This document shows, one piece after another, positions 43,761 to 55,615 of a DNA stretch of 64,000 bases. Source of the stretch: Legionella fallonii LLAP-10 (GTDB lineage: Bacteria; Pseudomonadota; Gammaproteobacteria; Legionellales; Legionellaceae); the NCBI RefSeq assembly GCF_000953135.1, contig NZ_LN614827.1, positions 2,075,001 through 2,139,000 of the forward strand, given 5' to 3'. The notes beneath the pieces are model-generated. The model was not told where the DNA came from, made no database searches, and saw only the letters and a program-made list of their open reading frames with translations. Both the position numbers and the translations under genes were made by a program. Positions within the stretch are counted from its first letter, which is position 1. Every line of letters begins with the position of its first letter.

Positions 43761-44738
43761 TCATGATAATCGTACGCGGGGATCGACTATCATGTAAGAA
43801 AAATCAGTCAACACTAATCCTATGATATAAAGTATGGAGCCTAAAAAAACCATCGCTCTGACTATAGCAAAATCCTGCTGTTGAATGGCATCAATAATAT
43901 AACTACCTAATCCAGGTACCCCAAAAAAGGACTCCAAGACTAAACTGCCCATAAACAGAGAAGGAATGATGACGACTATACCGGTAAGAATGGGTAACAT
44001 CGCGTTCTTTAATACATGCTTAAAAAGAACTCGCTGCTCCGACAAACCTTTAGCTCTAGCAGTCTTCACATAATCTTTATTAATCTCTTCCAAAAATAAA
44101 GTTCTATACCAACGAGAACCAGCACCTATCTGTCCTAAGACGGCTACGAGTACAGGAAGAGTAATAAATTTCAACGCATTAAGCCCTCCATCATAGCCTG
44201 AAATAGGAAATAATCGTAAGAGCTTACCAAACAGATACTGACCGCCTATGATATAAAATAAACTAGAGATGGACATTAGGATAATACAGATAATTACCCC
44301 GCTTAAATCAAGATAAGTAGTACGGAAAAAGGCCATAGACATAGCAAAAATAATATTGGTTATCACATCTAAAAACAAAATAGGCAAAGCTATGGCCAGA
44401 CTAGGCCACATCCTATAAGTAATGTCTTGACTAATATCTCGTCCTTCGTCAGAGATACCGAACTCAAAGGTAAACAACTTCAATGATTTTTGGAAAAATA
44501 AAGTGTCTTGAATACGATGAAAACCTGACTGTTGCTCATTATAAAATAATGGCAAATTGTAACCATGAACCGCTTTCCAATCATCGACCGCATGTTGTTC
44601 TACATGTTTATTTCCCAAGTGCATACGCGCAATGTCATCAGGCGTATTCACCATAAAAAATAAAGCAAAAGTAAGCAGATTAATGCCAAAAAGAATGGGA
44701 ATGGCGTAAAGGGTTCGGCGTATCATATACCTAATCAT
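43761..44738 (-). CDS. Peptide ABC transporter permease, OppB-like
   Basis: The 325-residue protein has the OppB/DppB pattern: MIRYMIRRTLYAIPILFGIN at the N-terminus, six membrane helices, and the EAA loop DYVKTARAKGLSEQRVLFKH then VLKNAMLPILTGI. The end is DFSYMIVDPRVRLS, as usual for the family. It overlaps the stop of the OppA-like gene by four bases (ATGA), showing translational coupling, and is followed by the oppC-like gene after 33 bases. Confidence 0.88.
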   Translation of the reverse strand: MIRYMIRRTLYAIPILFGINLLTFALFFMVNTPDDIARMHLGNKHVEQHAVDDWKAVHGYNLPLFYNEQQSGFHRIQDTLFFQKSLKLFTFEFGISDEGRDISQDITYRMWPSLAIALPILFLDVITNIIFAMSMAFFRTTYLDLSGVIICIILMSISSLFYIIGGQYLFGKLLRLFPISGYDGGLNALKFITLPVLVAVLGQIGAGSRWYRTLFLEEINKDYVKTARAKGLSEQRVLFKHVLKNAMLPILTGIVVIIPSLFMGSLVLESFFGVPGLGSYIIDAIQQQDFAIVRAMVFLGSILYIIGLVLTDFSYMIVDPRVRLS

Positions 44739-46918
44739 TGTATTTTAATCCTCGCTGCCGGCTGCTTTTCCTTTTTTAAATAAGCGAAAATCAACGGTAC
44801 AATTAGTGCTAGAATAAATAGAAACAAAAGACCAAGAGGCCATAAAATAGGTTGGTTCCAAACAAGACGTAATTTATTACGCTCAGTAACATTGATCCCC
44901 ACATATTTTAAATTATTGAAGGAAATAGTATTGGGTTTGACCCTAGAAACCCAATTCTGCGATAAGGTAAATTCTTCTGGATGCACTCCCCAAACCCAAG
45001 GAGCATCATCTCTTACAATTTTTAACATTTTGTCTATAAGTACTTGCCTTTGCTCATCATTGTCACGATTTTTCATCAAATCAAACAAATGATCAAACTC
45101 GGAGTTCTCATAATTGGCCGCATTTTCACCGCCAAATTTTACTTTGCCATTACGTCCATAAAGCTGGAAGAGGAAGTTCTCAGGATCCGGATAATCAGCA
45201 TTCCAGCCCCAGCTAAAGATTTGTATATTGCCAGTACGCATTTTTTCCTGAAAACGATTATAAAGGGTTGCTCTAATATTAAGGTCAATACCAATGCTGG
45301 CAAACTGCTTACGCATCCAATCCATCATTGACTTATCTTCAGGACCACCCGTTGTAGTTACATCATAGTGTAAAATCAAGTTTTGGCCTGTTTTAGGATC
45401 TATACCACCAGGATACCCTGCTTCAACCATTAATTTTTTAGCATCCTCTAAAGAGCGTCTTTTTACTGCATTATCTTTCCACTCATAGACATAAGGGTTT
45501 ATTCCCGCTTCACCCGCCCTATGACCATAAATACCTGGCGGAATTGGGCCCTGAGCCGGGAGTCCGCGGCCATTATAAAAAATAGCAATGTTTTCATCAT
45601 AATTAACCGCAATGGAAATAGCTTGTCTTAGCTTTCTTGCTCGATCACCGGTTCCTCCCACAACTCCATCAAGCATGTTAAATCCCATATAATAAATAAA
45701 AGGCAGTAACGTTTGCGTTAGATAGATTTTTTTGTCGGTCATTTCTTTACTGAGTACGGGCTCGCCTAATTGATTAATACGAATGGCCTGATCAAAACTA
45801 TCGGCACTAACCCCTGAAGCATCATAATATCCTTGTAGAAATTTATTCCATCGAGGGATAGACTCTTTTTCCAATGTATAAATTGCTTTATCTATAATAG
45901 GCAAGCGTTTACCTGCATTATTTAAATACCCTTCTTTCTTATCCTCTCCAGAAGCATTTACTGGAAAATAGACCTCTCTGTAGTTAGGATTTTTTTGCAA
46001 AACCATACGTCGGTTAGGATTATTTTCAGTTAACATGAATGGCCCAGTTCCTATAGGATACCAACCAAAAGTTAAATTCTTTTCTTCCATTCCATATTGC
46101 GAATAAAATAGATCAGCTTCCCAAGGTACTGGGGCAAAAAAAGGCATGGCTAGCCAAAATAAAAATTGCGAATATTGCCCTTTTAAAGTAATTTCGACTG
46201 TATAATCATCTATTTTTTTTATTCCCTTTAATGGGTAATTGCGCAAATCGACATAATGTGTGCCATCTGATTTGCTAGTAGGTAAAGAATTAGCAAACTC
46301 TTTAAATCCAAGGATATAGTCACTCATTAGCCCATAAACGGGGGAACTTACTTCGGGATTGGCCAAGCGTTTTATCTGATAAATATAATCGTCTATCACC
46401 AACTCTCGAGTCCCTGTATATTTAAAATCAGCTAATCGATTAATATCATGATCATCCAGATAATCCTCTGGCAAGTGAAGATATAAATAAGAGCCTTGTT
46501 TGTCTTTGGCCAATGCAGGATGAGGCTGGTACATAATTCCTTTTTTGATTTGTATCGTGTACACAGTATAACTAGGTTCGATGATGTACTTATTTAAAAT
46601 GATATTTCCTTGAGCATCAAGATACTTGATCTGCGGTAGCTGGGTAGCAGTTAAAGGGATTAATTGGTAAGGGCGAATGAAATAATCATATTCAAGGAGC
46701 GGCTCATAAATTTGACCAATAAAAACATACTCATTAACTGAATAAGAACGTGCAGGATCCAATGTTTTGGGTTGTTGAGTAAAAGATGAATAATAAATAT
46801 TTTCTTTAGATTCACTTTTTGGGTAAGGATCATTCATTACCCAACTGCTAGCATACCCTAAACCCCAACCGTTCAGCATATAAGCAAACAATATTCCTAC
46901 TAAGACGAATCGTCCCAC
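44735..46918 (-). CDS. Peptide ABC transporter substrate-binding protein, OppA-like, membrane-anchored
   Basis: I place the start at GTG 46918, where AGGGA lies six bases upstream; the frame opens nine codons earlier at a TTG. The product has about 727 residues. Family motifs include QPKTLDPARSYSVNEYVFIG, GTGPFMLTENNPNRRMVLQK, ARKLRQAISIAVNYDENIAI and SWGWNADYPDPENFLFQLYG. An N-terminal helix (about 1-20) acts as signal or anchor. Unusually, a C-terminal helix (LWPLGLLFLFILALIVPLIF) is followed by a basic tail, so the domain is probably tethered to the inner membrane instead of free or lipidated. Confidence 0.85.
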   Translation of the reverse strand: MGRFVLVGILFAYMLNGWGLGYASSWVMNDPYPKSESKENIYYSSFTQQPKTLDPARSYSVNEYVFIGQIYEPLLEYDYFIRPYQLIPLTATQLPQIKYLDAQGNIILNKYIIEPSYTVYTIQIKKGIMYQPHPALAKDKQGSYLYLHLPEDYLDDHDINRLADFKYTGTRELVIDDYIYQIKRLANPEVSSPVYGLMSDYILGFKEFANSLPTSKSDGTHYVDLRNYPLKGIKKIDDYTVEITLKGQYSQFLFWLAMPFFAPVPWEADLFYSQYGMEEKNLTFGWYPIGTGPFMLTENNPNRRMVLQKNPNYREVYFPVNASGEDKKEGYLNNAGKRLPIIDKAIYTLEKESIPRWNKFLQGYYDASGVSADSFDQAIRINQLGEPVLSKEMTDKKIYLTQTLLPFIYYMGFNMLDGVVGGTGDRARKLRQAISIAVNYDENIAIFYNGRGLPAQGPIPPGIYGHRAGEAGINPYVYEWKDNAVKRRSLEDAKKLMVEAGYPGGIDPKTGQNLILHYDVTTTGGPEDKSMMDWMRKQFASIGIDLNIRATLYNRFQEKMRTGNIQIFSWGWNADYPDPENFLFQLYGRNGKVKFGGENAANYENSEFDHLFDLMKNRDNDEQRQVLIDKMLKIVRDDAPWVWGVHPEEFTLSQNWVSRVKPNTISFNNLKYVGINVTERNKLRLVWNQPILWPLGLLFLFILALIVPLIFAYLKKEKQPAARIKIQ

Positions 46919-47454
46919 CAGCCATCCCTGCTCAATTAACTGCAATTAAAACTAAGTATATCCCTAAATAATCATTTGTGTAAGCTGCAAGGACGTTGCT
47001 ATAAGTTATTAATTGTACCAATTTGATTTATATATAACCCATTGAAAATATTTAATCTATTTTTAAACAGTCCCAACATGAGCAACTCTCAAAAACCTTA
47101 ATAATTACCATTAAAAAGTATGGATAATTTAAGCCACATCAAGTAAGGTTAACAATAAATTACTCTTCTTCAGAAACTCGCTCCAGAGAGAAATACGGAA
47201 CCGGAATGTACACGCGGGTTCGAGCACTGCATCGACAATGCAATTCTCTTCTGAGGTAGAGTTTCCGAAGAAGTCTATTAATTAAATTGACATCCCTCGC
47301 TGCAAAAGATGAAAGAACGAGTAGTTATTGGGATTGAAAAACGAGATCTGGATGCAATATTGTAACCCAATGATTTATTGCTCCGAATTTAAGCTAATTT
47401 TGTAAATCACATTCATGAGCTTCAAGCATTCGCCTATTGAGGTTCAGGGAACAA
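46919..47454. other. Divergent intergenic region
   Basis: This 536-base region between the divergent opp-like operon and the efflux operon holds the structured repeat at 47163-47274, listed separately. The remainder is AT-rich with no gene seen. Confidence 0.5.
47163..47274. repeat. Structured imperfect inverted repeat, MITE or RNA element
   Basis: An outer stem of about 30 bp joins CTTCTTCAGAAACTCGCTCC (from 47164) and AGAGAGAA to TTCTCTTCTGAGGTAGAG and TTTCCGAAGAAG (to 47273), with a few mismatches. Nested inside are GAACC with GGGTTC and TGCAT with ATGCA, giving a branched structure of about 110 bases. No protein frame uses it. Confidence 0.7.
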
Positions 47455-48972
47455 ATGCAAGCCAATAGGATTTTTTGGAACTTAATGATGGGCTCAACTT
47501 TAAATAGTAAATACTCAAATAAACGCGCTTTTTTTATTATTTGTTTCTTTTTTACGATCATTGTTAACCTTATAGGCTGTGTTAATTATATAGGAATTAA
47601 AAGCAATAAAAAAATTGCACCTCCTACTAAGTTTCAAACGAAGAAAAGCATCCCTAGACAACACGGCCATTGGCCAACCACTAATTGGGCAAAACAATTT
47701 GGCGATCCTCAACTTGCTTCATTAATTGATGAAGCACTACAAAATAATCCGAGCCTGGAAGTTGCCAAAGCACGAATAGTCCAAGCCAAAGCATTAGCCT
47801 CCCAAAGAGCCTCCGTATTTTTGCCCTCAGCAAATTTTACCACTCAAGTAGCTCGCGGCCGGCTTTCAGCGACTCTTTTTCCCCCTATAATAGGTGGGGG
47901 CAGCTGGTATAATTTTGGCGAGTTTTTATCCTCGGCTAGTTATGAGCTAGACTTTTGGGGCAAGAACTTAGCCAGCCACAGGCAAGCAATTTCCCAAGAA
48001 AGAGCAGCAGAAGCAGCAGAACAAGAAGCGAGACTCTCTATCGCTACATCTGTCGCTTCTGCCTACAATCAACTAGCCTATTATTATGATTTACGTCATG
48101 TGTTACGCCTTACTGTAACCCAAAGAGAAGACTTAGATAAAATATCAGCTGTTCGGCTCAAAACAGGATTAGATACCAAGGTACAATACTTTCAATCACG
48201 TAATACCACCGCAAATGCAAAAACACAATTGCGTGATGTAGAAGGACAAATAATACTAACTCGTCAGCAATTAGGTACATTACTTGGAGCAGGACCGGAC
48301 AGAGGGTTAGCAATTAGACGTCCTCAGCTAAAATCCGCCTATACCCCGCAATTACCTCCTAATTTACCATTAAATCTATTAGGTCGCCGCCCAGATATAG
48401 TTAATGCACGTTGGACAGTTGAAGCAGCATGCCAAGGTGTAAAAAATGTAAAAGCCAAGTTTTACCCAGACATTAATATCCTGGGAATAGCGGGTCTTCT
48501 CTCTCTTGGGATTAGCCGCATATTTGAACAAGCTAGTGCTGAATATCAAATAGGCCCAGCGCTAAGATTACCTATTTTTGATGGGGGTAGTTTAAGAGCA
48601 CAATTGCGAGGACAATACGGTAATTATGAAGAGGCTGTTGCCAACTATGATGTGACTTTAAATAATGCTTTATCCGATGTAGCCTCTCAAATTACGTCCA
48701 TTAACTCTACTGATAATCAATTAGTTACTCAAAAACAAGCACTATATACTTCAGAACGTGCTTATAACTTAGCGCGATTGCAATATCGCACTGGTCTGGC
48801 TTCGCAACTAGTTGTTTTAGATGCTGAGACACTCTATCTCAATGCACAACAAACACTATTACAATTGATTGCAAATAGACGAAATCAACAAATAGCGCTG
48901 ATTAAAGCACTTGGCGGTGGATTTGATGCATGCTGCCATGCGCCTAATCACAAAGCCCAAAAGGATAAGTAA
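47455..48972 (+). CDS. Outer-membrane efflux lipoprotein (TolC/NodT family)
   Basis: I start at ATG 47455 (AGGGA six bases upstream); the frame opens at a TTG six codons earlier, and a further ATG at 47485 is also possible. The product has about 505 residues. A hydrophobic signal ends in a lipobox-like NLIGC, so the protein is probably lipidated. The repeated OMF structure is clear: SLIDEALQNNPSLEVAKARI, YELDFWGKNLASHRQAISQE, LLGRRPDIVNARWTVEAACQ and LRLPIFDGGSLRAQLRGQYG. It would form the outer-membrane channel for the downstream HlyD- and EmrB-type genes, which start at its stop codon. Confidence 0.9.
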   Translation: MQANRIFWNLMMGSTLNSKYSNKRAFFIICFFFTIIVNLIGCVNYIGIKSNKKIAPPTKFQTKKSIPRQHGHWPTTNWAKQFGDPQLASLIDEALQNNPSLEVAKARIVQAKALASQRASVFLPSANFTTQVARGRLSATLFPPIIGGGSWYNFGEFLSSASYELDFWGKNLASHRQAISQERAAEAAEQEARLSIATSVASAYNQLAYYYDLRHVLRLTVTQREDLDKISAVRLKTGLDTKVQYFQSRNTTANAKTQLRDVEGQIILTRQQLGTLLGAGPDRGLAIRRPQLKSAYTPQLPPNLPLNLLGRRPDIVNARWTVEAACQGVKNVKAKFYPDINILGIAGLLSLGISRIFEQASAEYQIGPALRLPIFDGGSLRAQLRGQYGNYEEAVANYDVTLNNALSDVASQITSINSTDNQLVTQKQALYTSERAYNLARLQYRTGLASQLVVLDAETLYLNAQQTLLQLIANRRNQQIALIKALGGGFDACCHAPNHKAQKDK

Positions 48973-50234
48973 TGAGCGAAAGTGAAATAAAAAAGAAAAT
49001 TACCTTACCCACCGATAGCGATCGACAAAATCAAAAAAGACGATTCTATCTTACTATTATGACGGCTGTTTTCGTAACTATTGGTTTGCTTTGTTTTCTT
49101 TATTGGCTAATTATTGCTCGGTTTTATGAAGAAACAGATGATGCTTATGTTAATGGCAACATCATTCCTATTATCTCACAAGTGGATGGTATTATCATTG
49201 CGGTTAAAACAGACGATACTCGTTTTGTAAAAGAAGGACAAACCTTAGTTCAATTAGATCCTATTGATGCTAGAGTAGCATTCGAACAAGCAAAAGCTAA
49301 TTTAGCTCAAACAGTAAGAGCTACTCATCAGTACTTCCTTAATAACAAGGGATTAATGGCCAGTGTTGTAGTACACGAAACCAGCCTAGAGCAAGCCAAA
49401 GACGATTTAAAACGTCGTAATAATGCTGTGGGATATGGTGCAGTCTCTAGAGAAGAGCTAACTCATGCTCAAGATGCATTTAAAAGTGCTGTAGCCTCGC
49501 TAACTCAAGCCCAAGCAGCTCTTTTGGCAAATAAAGCATTAACTGATAATACAGATCTGGAGCATCATCCTAATGTGATGGAGGCAGCAGCAAGATTACG
49601 AAGAGCCTTTATTGATTTTAAACGTACCACTATTCGTGCTCCTATTGCAGGAGAAATATCCAAACGTACAGCAGAGGTTGGTCAACGTGTCACTACAGGT
49701 ACTCAATTAATGGTGATTATTCCCCTAGAAGAAGTATGGGTTGACGCTAATTTTAAAGAGAAACAGTTACGTAATATGCGTATTGGACAACCTGTGACAT
49801 TAACAGCAGATATATATGGTACATCTGTTGAATATCATGGAAAAATTATGGGCTTTTCTGGTGGAACAGGTAGTGCCTTGTCACTGTTACCCGCGCAAAA
49901 CGCTACTGGAAACTGGATTAAAGTGGTGCAACGTCTTCCCGTACGTATTCAACTAGATCCCAAAGAGCTGGAACAACATCCTTTACGTATTGGATTATCA
50001 ATGGACGTGACCGTTAATACTCATGAGCGTAGTGGAAAATTTATTAGTGAAGCAATCAATCCACCAAACTATAAAACAGTAATTTATGAGAATTTAGAAA
50101 AAGAATCTAATGCTGAAATAGCAGAAATCATTAAAGAAAATGTAGGCAAGACTTCAAGCCTGAATCACGACAATAAAAGTGCGGATAGTCAACCGCCAAT
50201 GGAAAAAAGCACTTTTAAAGGATCTGCAAAATGA
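48972..50234 (+). CDS. HlyD/EmrA-type membrane fusion protein
   Basis: This 420-residue protein has a single membrane helix (about 26-50), then YEETDDAYVNGNIIPIISQV with DGIIIAV (the split biotinyl-lipoyl domain), a coiled-coil hairpin (about 95-200, DARVAFEQAKANLAQTVRAT), RTTIRAPIAGEISKRTAEVG and a beta-barrel portion (WVDANFKEKQLRNMRIGQPV). The DDAYVxGN motif is typical of EmrA. Its ATG shares a base with the preceding stop, and it overlaps the following gene by four bases. It links the inner-membrane pump to the outer-membrane channel. The C-terminal 60 residues are low-complexity. Confidence 0.92.
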   Translation: MSESEIKKKITLPTDSDRQNQKRRFYLTIMTAVFVTIGLLCFLYWLIIARFYEETDDAYVNGNIIPIISQVDGIIIAVKTDDTRFVKEGQTLVQLDPIDARVAFEQAKANLAQTVRATHQYFLNNKGLMASVVVHETSLEQAKDDLKRRNNAVGYGAVSREELTHAQDAFKSAVASLTQAQAALLANKALTDNTDLEHHPNVMEAAARLRRAFIDFKRTTIRAPIAGEISKRTAEVGQRVTTGTQLMVIIPLEEVWVDANFKEKQLRNMRIGQPVTLTADIYGTSVEYHGKIMGFSGGTGSALSLLPAQNATGNWIKVVQRLPVRIQLDPKELEQHPLRIGLSMDVTVNTHERSGKFISEAINPPNYKTVIYENLEKESNAEIAEIIKENVGKTSSLNHDNKSADSQPPMEKSTFKGSAK

Positions 50235-51802
50235 GTGCTCAACCACCGCAACCGGCTAAAGGTACGCCCCCACCTTTACAAGGGGTACAACTTGTCATCG
50301 CAACTATAGCTGTTGCTTTAGCAACGTTTATGATTGTCCTTGACTCATCAATAGCTAATGTGGCGCTCCCGACTATTGCGGGTAACCTCGGGGTTTCTGC
50401 CGATGAAGGGACATGGGTCATTACAGTCTTTTCTGCAGCGAATGCTATTGCCATCCCTTTAACAGGTTGGTTGACGCTACGCTTCGGTGTAATTCGCTTA
50501 TTCGTAGTCGCTATAGTACTTTTTGTCCTTGCCTCATGGTTATGTGGTTTAGCTAATAATTTTACCTTCTTACTATGTGCCCGAGTATTTCAGGGAATCG
50601 TTGCTGGACCACTGATTCCTCTATCTCAGTCCATTTTATTGAGTTCCTATCCGAAAGAAAAAAGCTCATTAGCGCTAGCTTTTTGGGGTATGACCGCAAC
50701 AGTTGGCCCGATTGCTGGCCCTACTCTTGGTGGATGGATTACGGATAGCTACAGTTGGTCATGGATATTCTACATCAATATCCCCGTAGGAATATTCGCT
50801 GCGACTCTTACCTGGATTATCTATAAAGATCGCGAGACCCCTAGAGTATCGCTTCCTATAGATGTTGTTGGTCTTGTGTTATTGGTTATTTGGGTAGGCG
50901 CTTTACAGATTATGCTGGATAAAGGTAAAGATTTAGACTGGTTCAATTCGCCAGTGATTATCACCCTTGGGATCACTTCAGCAATTACTTTTTGCTATTT
51001 TTTGGTTTGGGAGTTAACAGAAAAAAATCCAATTGTTGATTTAACTCTATTTGCCAGTCGCAACTTTACTGGTGGAACTATTGCCATTTCAGTGGGTTAT
51101 GGTGTTTTTTTTGGTAATTTAGTATTGCTACCACAATGGCTGCAAATAGATCAGGCTTATCCTTCAGTAAACGCAGGATTAGTCATGGCACCTTTGGGCA
51201 TTTTTGCTGTAATTTGCTCTCCCATTGTTGGAAAAATTCTACCCAAAGTTGATGCTCGAATCATAGTAACTATAGCCTTCCTTTTGTTAGGCTTGGTATT
51301 CTTTTTACGTTCGCTTTATACCTCGTACGTTGATACCTGGCATTTGGTAGTGCCCACCCTAATCCAAGGTATACCTATAGCTTTATTTTTTATTCCTCTT
51401 TCTGCAATCATCCTTTCTGGACTTCCTCCCGAAAGGATCCCCGCAGCGGCTGGCTTATCTAATTTTGCCCGAATCTTCAGTGGAGCTATAGGCACCTCAA
51501 TTGCAACAACAGCATGGAATAACCGTTCTATTTTGCATCACGCACAATTAACAGAACAAGCAACCCTCTCTAATCCGAATTTCGTTGGATTCATAAATAC
51601 AAGCAAGAGCCTTCTTCACATCACGACCCAACAAAGTTATGGACTTTTTAATAGTATTTTGAATGTTGAAGCAGATATGCTGGGACTAAATGATGTCTTT
51701 TGGATTTCATCCATAATCTTTATCGCGCTTATTCCTGTAGTGTGGATTACTAAAAAAGCAGCGCCTGGAAGCTCGACCGATTCATCAGCAGGAGCTCATT
51801 AA
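50231..51802 (+). CDS. DHA2-family MFS drug efflux pump, EmrB-like
   Basis: The 523-residue protein has 14 predicted membrane helices and the DHA2 marks: LDSSIANVALPTIAGNLGVS (motif D1 region, about 39-58), GWLTLRFGVIRLF, and motif C as GPIAGPTLGGWITDSYSWSW with IFYINIPVG (about 158-186). It is a proton-driven drug exporter that works with the HlyD-type and OMF proteins of the same operon as a complete tripartite pump. Substrates cannot be inferred. The start overlaps the preceding stop as ATGA. Confidence 0.92.
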   Translation: MSAQPPQPAKGTPPPLQGVQLVIATIAVALATFMIVLDSSIANVALPTIAGNLGVSADEGTWVITVFSAANAIAIPLTGWLTLRFGVIRLFVVAIVLFVLASWLCGLANNFTFLLCARVFQGIVAGPLIPLSQSILLSSYPKEKSSLALAFWGMTATVGPIAGPTLGGWITDSYSWSWIFYINIPVGIFAATLTWIIYKDRETPRVSLPIDVVGLVLLVIWVGALQIMLDKGKDLDWFNSPVIITLGITSAITFCYFLVWELTEKNPIVDLTLFASRNFTGGTIAISVGYGVFFGNLVLLPQWLQIDQAYPSVNAGLVMAPLGIFAVICSPIVGKILPKVDARIIVTIAFLLLGLVFFLRSLYTSYVDTWHLVVPTLIQGIPIALFFIPLSAIILSGLPPERIPAAAGLSNFARIFSGAIGTSIATTAWNNRSILHHAQLTEQATLSNPNFVGFINTSKSLLHITTQQSYGLFNSILNVEADMLGLNDVFWISSIIFIALIPVVWITKKAAPGSSTDSSAGAH

Positions 51803-51870
51803 ATTTATAATCATTATGAGTTATAAAGTATGCCTTGATTATACGCCGCACGGCATCAAATCGTAGGTAT

Positions 51871-52401
51871 TTATGCATTCGCTTGTATATGTACTCGTTC
51901 GCCCTCTTCCTCGTTAAGAATAGTATCAATTAATGCCACCGCCTCATCAAGTTTAGTAGCAATTACTGCAGCAGCTTCCTGTACACGAGCCACAGTTGTA
52001 GTTGTTGTATCAAAAAAACAAGGAGTATTTCCTATTGTGAGAAGTTTAATAAAAAAATTAGCGATATTTTTCAATGTATCTATTATAAGTTCTCCAAAAC
52101 TTCTATTATCTCTAATATAATCTTTCAAACCCTCAGCGTCTTTAATACACTTCACAAATACATCAATAACCTCCTCATTGGTAGGGTACGTTTTTTGCTC
52201 CATCAAACCGCGAATATCTGCAATAAGATAAGTCTCAAATTGACGGAATTCTTTTATTATTCCTGATAGTCGTGTTCGTTCCTTACTATCGTGAGTGTCC
52301 TGAAACTCTTGATTAAGAGATTTAATTTTATCTCTCACCCCTCGTAGACACATTTCTTCAAAAGAATCCAACGCTACATTTAACGCCAATCTTTTGCCCA
52401 T
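51871..52401 (-). CDS. Hypothetical helical protein (176 aa)
   Basis: The 176-residue product is almost entirely helical and charged (for example VRDKIKSLNQEFQDTHDSKE and RVQEAAAVIATKLDEAVALI), with one short hydrophobic stretch (IANFFIKLLTIG, about 113-124). I recognise no family. TGGAG lies six bases before the ATG. The end (TILNEEEGERVHIQANA) is Glu-rich, so a small Dot/Icm substrate is possible but unproven. It is convergent with the efflux operon and lies downstream of ligA on the same strand, separated by about 150 bases. Confidence 0.6.
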   Translation of the reverse strand: MGKRLALNVALDSFEEMCLRGVRDKIKSLNQEFQDTHDSKERTRLSGIIKEFRQFETYLIADIRGLMEQKTYPTNEEVIDVFVKCIKDAEGLKDYIRDNRSFGELIIDTLKNIANFFIKLLTIGNTPCFFDTTTTTVARVQEAAAVIATKLDEAVALIDTILNEEEGERVHIQANA

Positions 52402-52554
52402 AGTTTACTCCAAATAAAAAACTAATTTACTAATTATACCAAATGATTAAAAATCAATCAATTATTGAAAGTATAGTCTAAAGGAAGACGTTAATTTACA
52501 CTAAGGTTCCCTCCTAATTAATAAAATAGAATCGCCGTGGTTACTATGGACAAG

Positions 52555-54573
<2,019 letters not shown>

Positions 54574-54706
54574 CTAATCCACCGAAAAAATTAAAACGTG
54601 AGTTTATCATTATTATTGTTTCTTTCGAATATTAAGGCTATTAATTTAACCGCTTGAACCCCATATAAAAAACATGCTATAGATACTGTTTGGCATCAAA
54701 TGAGGC

Positions 54707-55615
54707 ATGAAAGAAATGGATCTTCGACGTGTTTTAGTTACTCTTCTCTTATTTTTATTTTCTACCTTAATACAAGCTCTTCCAGATACTTATCCCAATC
54801 CGGGTATTGCTTTTATTCATGGTACTCGTGATCATAGAGAAGATGCCTATGGAGATTATTGGAAGATCGATTTTATTCAAAGCGTGAGTCAGGGTTTAAA
54901 AAAGCCAGAAAATCATCATGTAGTGCACTGTGATTTTAGTCGTTACATGTGGCATAAAGATTCCGCTGATTGCGTCGCCGATCAATTACTCGAGTTTATT
55001 ACTGAAAAAAATATTAGTGCCCTTACTATTTATACTCATTCAGATGGTGCAAATGTTATAAGATGGATTCTATCCAATCCTACCTACGATAAAAGATATT
55101 TGACCTTAAAACACAAAATTAATCAGATCATTGCCATAGCGCCATCTAGTGGAGGAACACCGCTTGCTGATGAAGTACTTAATGGCGGAATATTTGAATC
55201 AAGCTTAGGCTGGTTGCTGGGTTATGTTTCTGACGCCGTACGACAACAACGTGTTGGCGATATGCTTATTTATAATCAAGAATTATTACTAGGATCAAAA
55301 GGCCGTCCTTCTTTATCACTACCTTTTAACGTAATCGTGGGTACTGACGTCCATGCCTCTCCGTTCTCTTCTGCCAGCTATTGCAATGGTTATTTCCTGA
55401 ATAGCGGTTTAAAGCTCACCAAACTGTATCTTGATCAATGTGCAGATGGCTTCCTAAATTGCGCCTCACAAGCAGCAGTGGGAACTGTATGGTTTTATGA
55501 TATAGATAAAACGGAAAATAATGCCCCGCTAAGCCATAATCAGAGTCGTCATACATGTCTCGGACTGGCTCAAATTCTTGCTAATGAATTAGCTACAAAA
55601 GGAGTTGCGCAATGA
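54707..55615 (+). CDS. Secreted alpha/beta-hydrolase-like protein
   Basis: The 302-residue protein starts with a Sec signal peptide (RRVLVTLLLFLFSTLIQA, cleaved near residue 25). It continues with GIAFIHGTRDHREDAYGDYW, a strand and oxyanion-type His-Gly, and ALTIYTHSDGANVIRWIL, where Ser sits in an S-D-G elbow typical of lipase-like hydrolases. A C-terminal SRHTCLG His is a candidate triad member. Two Cys pairs fit a periplasmic or secreted protein. It overlaps the next gene by four bases (ATGA). The substrate is unknown. Confidence 0.65.
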   Translation: MKEMDLRRVLVTLLLFLFSTLIQALPDTYPNPGIAFIHGTRDHREDAYGDYWKIDFIQSVSQGLKKPENHHVVHCDFSRYMWHKDSADCVADQLLEFITEKNISALTIYTHSDGANVIRWILSNPTYDKRYLTLKHKINQIIAIAPSSGGTPLADEVLNGGIFESSLGWLLGYVSDAVRQQRVGDMLIYNQELLLGSKGRPSLSLPFNVIVGTDVHASPFSSASYCNGYFLNSGLKLTKLYLDQCADGFLNCASQAAVGTVWFYDIDKTENNAPLSHNQSRHTCLGLAQILANELATKGVAQ

